Shown piece by piece: positions 62,791 through 64,000 of a stretch of DNA of 64,000 nt; positions within the stretch are counted from its first letter, which is position 1; every line of letters starts with the position of its first letter. This DNA comes from Pratylenchus scribneri (taxonomy: Eukaryota > Nematoda > Chromadorea > Rhabditida > Pratylenchidae). The position numbers and the translations under genes were made by a program. Location of the stretch: the NCBI GenBank assembly GCA_030063045.1, contig JAQSEB010000008.1:868001-932000 (forward strand), read 5' to 3'. Under the pieces are notes generated by a model. It saw only the letters and a program-made list of their open reading frames with translations, ran no database searches and was not told where the DNA came from.

Positions 62791-63759
62791 AATCCAAATG
62801 GTCTAAACCGGTATAACTTCGAAACCGTTGTATGTAACCCATACAAACCATATATTAAATTGAAGCTCTAATTCTGCTCTATTAAATGATAATAAAATTA
62901 TTGCCAAAAATTGACGTAGAAAAAAATTTTACCTAGATGCTGTAAAAAAATTTCAAAATTTTGAAAATTTAAATGACCATAACTCTGGAACAGGTGGGTC
63001 TTTCGGTTAGATCTTTTTTTCAGAATGTATCCCCGAATTTTCTTAATCTAAAAACACAAAACGCGCCAACTTGCGCTCATAGCGCTTCGCGCTATGAGCC
63101 TATAAGCACCTGTATGCTCGGAAAATCCGCAAGTCACGCGCTGCTCGTGCTTTTTTGTCAAAAATGTCTACACGCGGCATTTTAGACGTAAAATTCCAGC
63201 GGCTACAATATATCAAAACGATTAAGCAAAAAAAAGAAACCCAAACATTTTTTACCTGAAATCTCTACGCTAAAATGGCACCTTTTTTCAATCTCGATTT
63301 ATAACTCGAGAATAAGCGAGCTGAGAGGTGACCTAAAAGGGGTTTTAGAAACTACTTTTCAAGGGCTTTTAAATGATATATAACATGTTCGGTAATTCCG
63401 AAACAGTTTCGTGTTATTTAAGTCCCAAAATTTTGGCACTTTTATGGCCAAACCATTAAACCGGAACTTGTGCGAAAATTTTTTTTTGTTTAAAAGCCGT
63501 CCTCTAGCCGAGATACATCTAAAAATACCAAAATCTACATAAAAATCACAAACCGAATTGAATTAGACCGAAATGTCTAAAATGTCTGCAAAAAATGCGA
63601 ATTTCCCCCCAGGGCATAATACCAAAAAAATTTAAGTGCAAAGTTGTCCGCTAAGAGATCATTATATCATAGAAAAAAACCGCAGCTCAATCGGTCAAGT
63701 AGAAAAAATTTTTTTCCATTTTGTGTATACATCCCCCCTCATTTTTTTATATACATATA
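62791..63759. other. Non-coding, probably repeat-derived
   Basis: No gene recognised. At 63085-63105 there is a dyad CATAGCGCTTCGCGCTATG, and GC content is locally higher than in the rest of the intergenic DNA. Phrases such as CCATAACTCTGGAACAGGTG suggest an old repeat, but no family is recognised. Confidence 0.45.
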
Positions 63760-63800
63760 AAATAACTAGACCCGGGGGCAAGCCCCGGGTCTAGTTATTT
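63760..63800. repeat. Perfect 18-bp hairpin with 5-nt loop
   Basis: AAATAACTAGACCCGGGG (63760-63777), loop GCAAG, then its exact reverse complement at 63783-63800. GC-rich head on an AT-rich base. Function unknown. Confidence 0.95.
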
Positions 63801-63887
63801 TTAACAGCCATCATGTAGTGTGGTGGTGATTATGTTTGTTCAGTATTTAAAAACCTTTTCCTAGAGTTGTACATTTTTTGTTGTTTA

Positions 63888-63960
63888 GGGGGGCTTCGCC
63901 CCCCTTTTGGAGGGTTTAGGGGCTCCGCCCCCTTTAGGCGCGAGCTAAGCGAGCGCGACT
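63888..63960. repeat. Cluster of small GC-rich hairpins
   Basis: GGGGGGC-TTC-GCCCCCC (63888-63904), GGGGC-TCC-GCCCC (63919-63931) and GCGCGAGCTAAGCGAGCGCG (from 63938). Strong local base change against AT-rich flanks, probably part of the same repeat as the hairpin at 63760. Confidence 0.85.
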
Positions 63961-64000
63961 TATTCATGAAATAAATTAATAATATATATCAATGAAGGAT

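Noticed and set aside
61557..62851. Open frames of 324-408 codons on both strands
   Set aside because: They arise from a 30-bp tandem repeat whose period is divisible by three; several frames on both strands are open at once and the peptides are pure repeats.

Overview
The window looks like a stretch of a nematode nuclear genome. It is AT-rich. Genes are split by introns that are mostly 40-60 nt, with TTTCAG or TTTTAG acceptors. Gene content is typical of nematodes: a divergent nuclear hormone receptor, a GluN2-type NMDA receptor subunit, a pepsin-inhibitor-3-like protein, a C-type lectin, a cathepsin D-like protease, cyclin Y and an ARL8-like GTPase. The species cannot be fixed from sequence alone; a plant-parasitic (tylenchid) lineage is only a guess.

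Layout. 1-8.4 kb: GC-rich and TTCCGGAAAG-core tandem repeats, a putative secreted protein (2739-5397, +) with a satellite array in an intron, a stray copy of a terminal exon (5841-6127, -), and an ARL8-like GTPase (6881-7983, -). 8.9-15.5 kb: a 12-exon gene of unknown function with an F-box-like start (+), carrying a hAT-like element in an intron. 16.9-24.7 kb (-): a secreted C-type-lectin protein with a very long lysine/glutamate-rich tail, plus downstream exons of the same style that are either alternative 3' ends or a second gene. 27.3-30.4 kb (+): a nuclear hormone receptor with a tRNA-Leu(UAG) in one intron, ending 19 bp from the convergent NMDA receptor gene (30435-40062, -, 23 exons). 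That gene's large intron hosts a same-strand nested pepsin-inhibitor-like gene (37331-37936). 40.9-44.2 kb (+): cyclin Y, 341 codons, in which a 37-nt exon lies inside a perfect 219-bp triplication. 44.9-48.4 kb (-): a decayed 3'-half copy of a cathepsin D-like gene, broken by a frameshift, loss of a catalytic aspartate and an 825-bp hAT-like insertion. 49.1-52.2 kb (-): an unrecognised gene. 53.9-59.5 kb (-): the intact cathepsin D-like gene. 59.5-64 kb: no convincing gene, a 1.1-kb 30-bp satellite, and a cluster of GC-rich hairpins at the right edge.

Gene models were assembled by hand. For ARL8, the C-type lectin, the nuclear receptor, the NMDA receptor, cyclin Y, the pepsin-inhibitor-like protein and cathepsin D, the reading phase closes across every junction. 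The secreted protein, the F-box-like gene and the 49-52 kb gene have unresolved junctions.

The repeat landscape dominates the non-coding part. There are at least four palindromic MITE-like families, one with nine copies framed by TACCGTA/TACGGTA. There are two hAT-like insertions with perfect 8-bp target duplications, and a 41-bp satellite shared by introns of the NMDA receptor and both cathepsin D copies. The most unusual observations are the triplicated frame-shifting microexon of cyclin Y, the Gln-to-Leu change at the catalytic position of the ARL8 paralogue, altered pore and M3 motifs in the GluN2-like subunit, and a splice donor at the very edge of a MITE.
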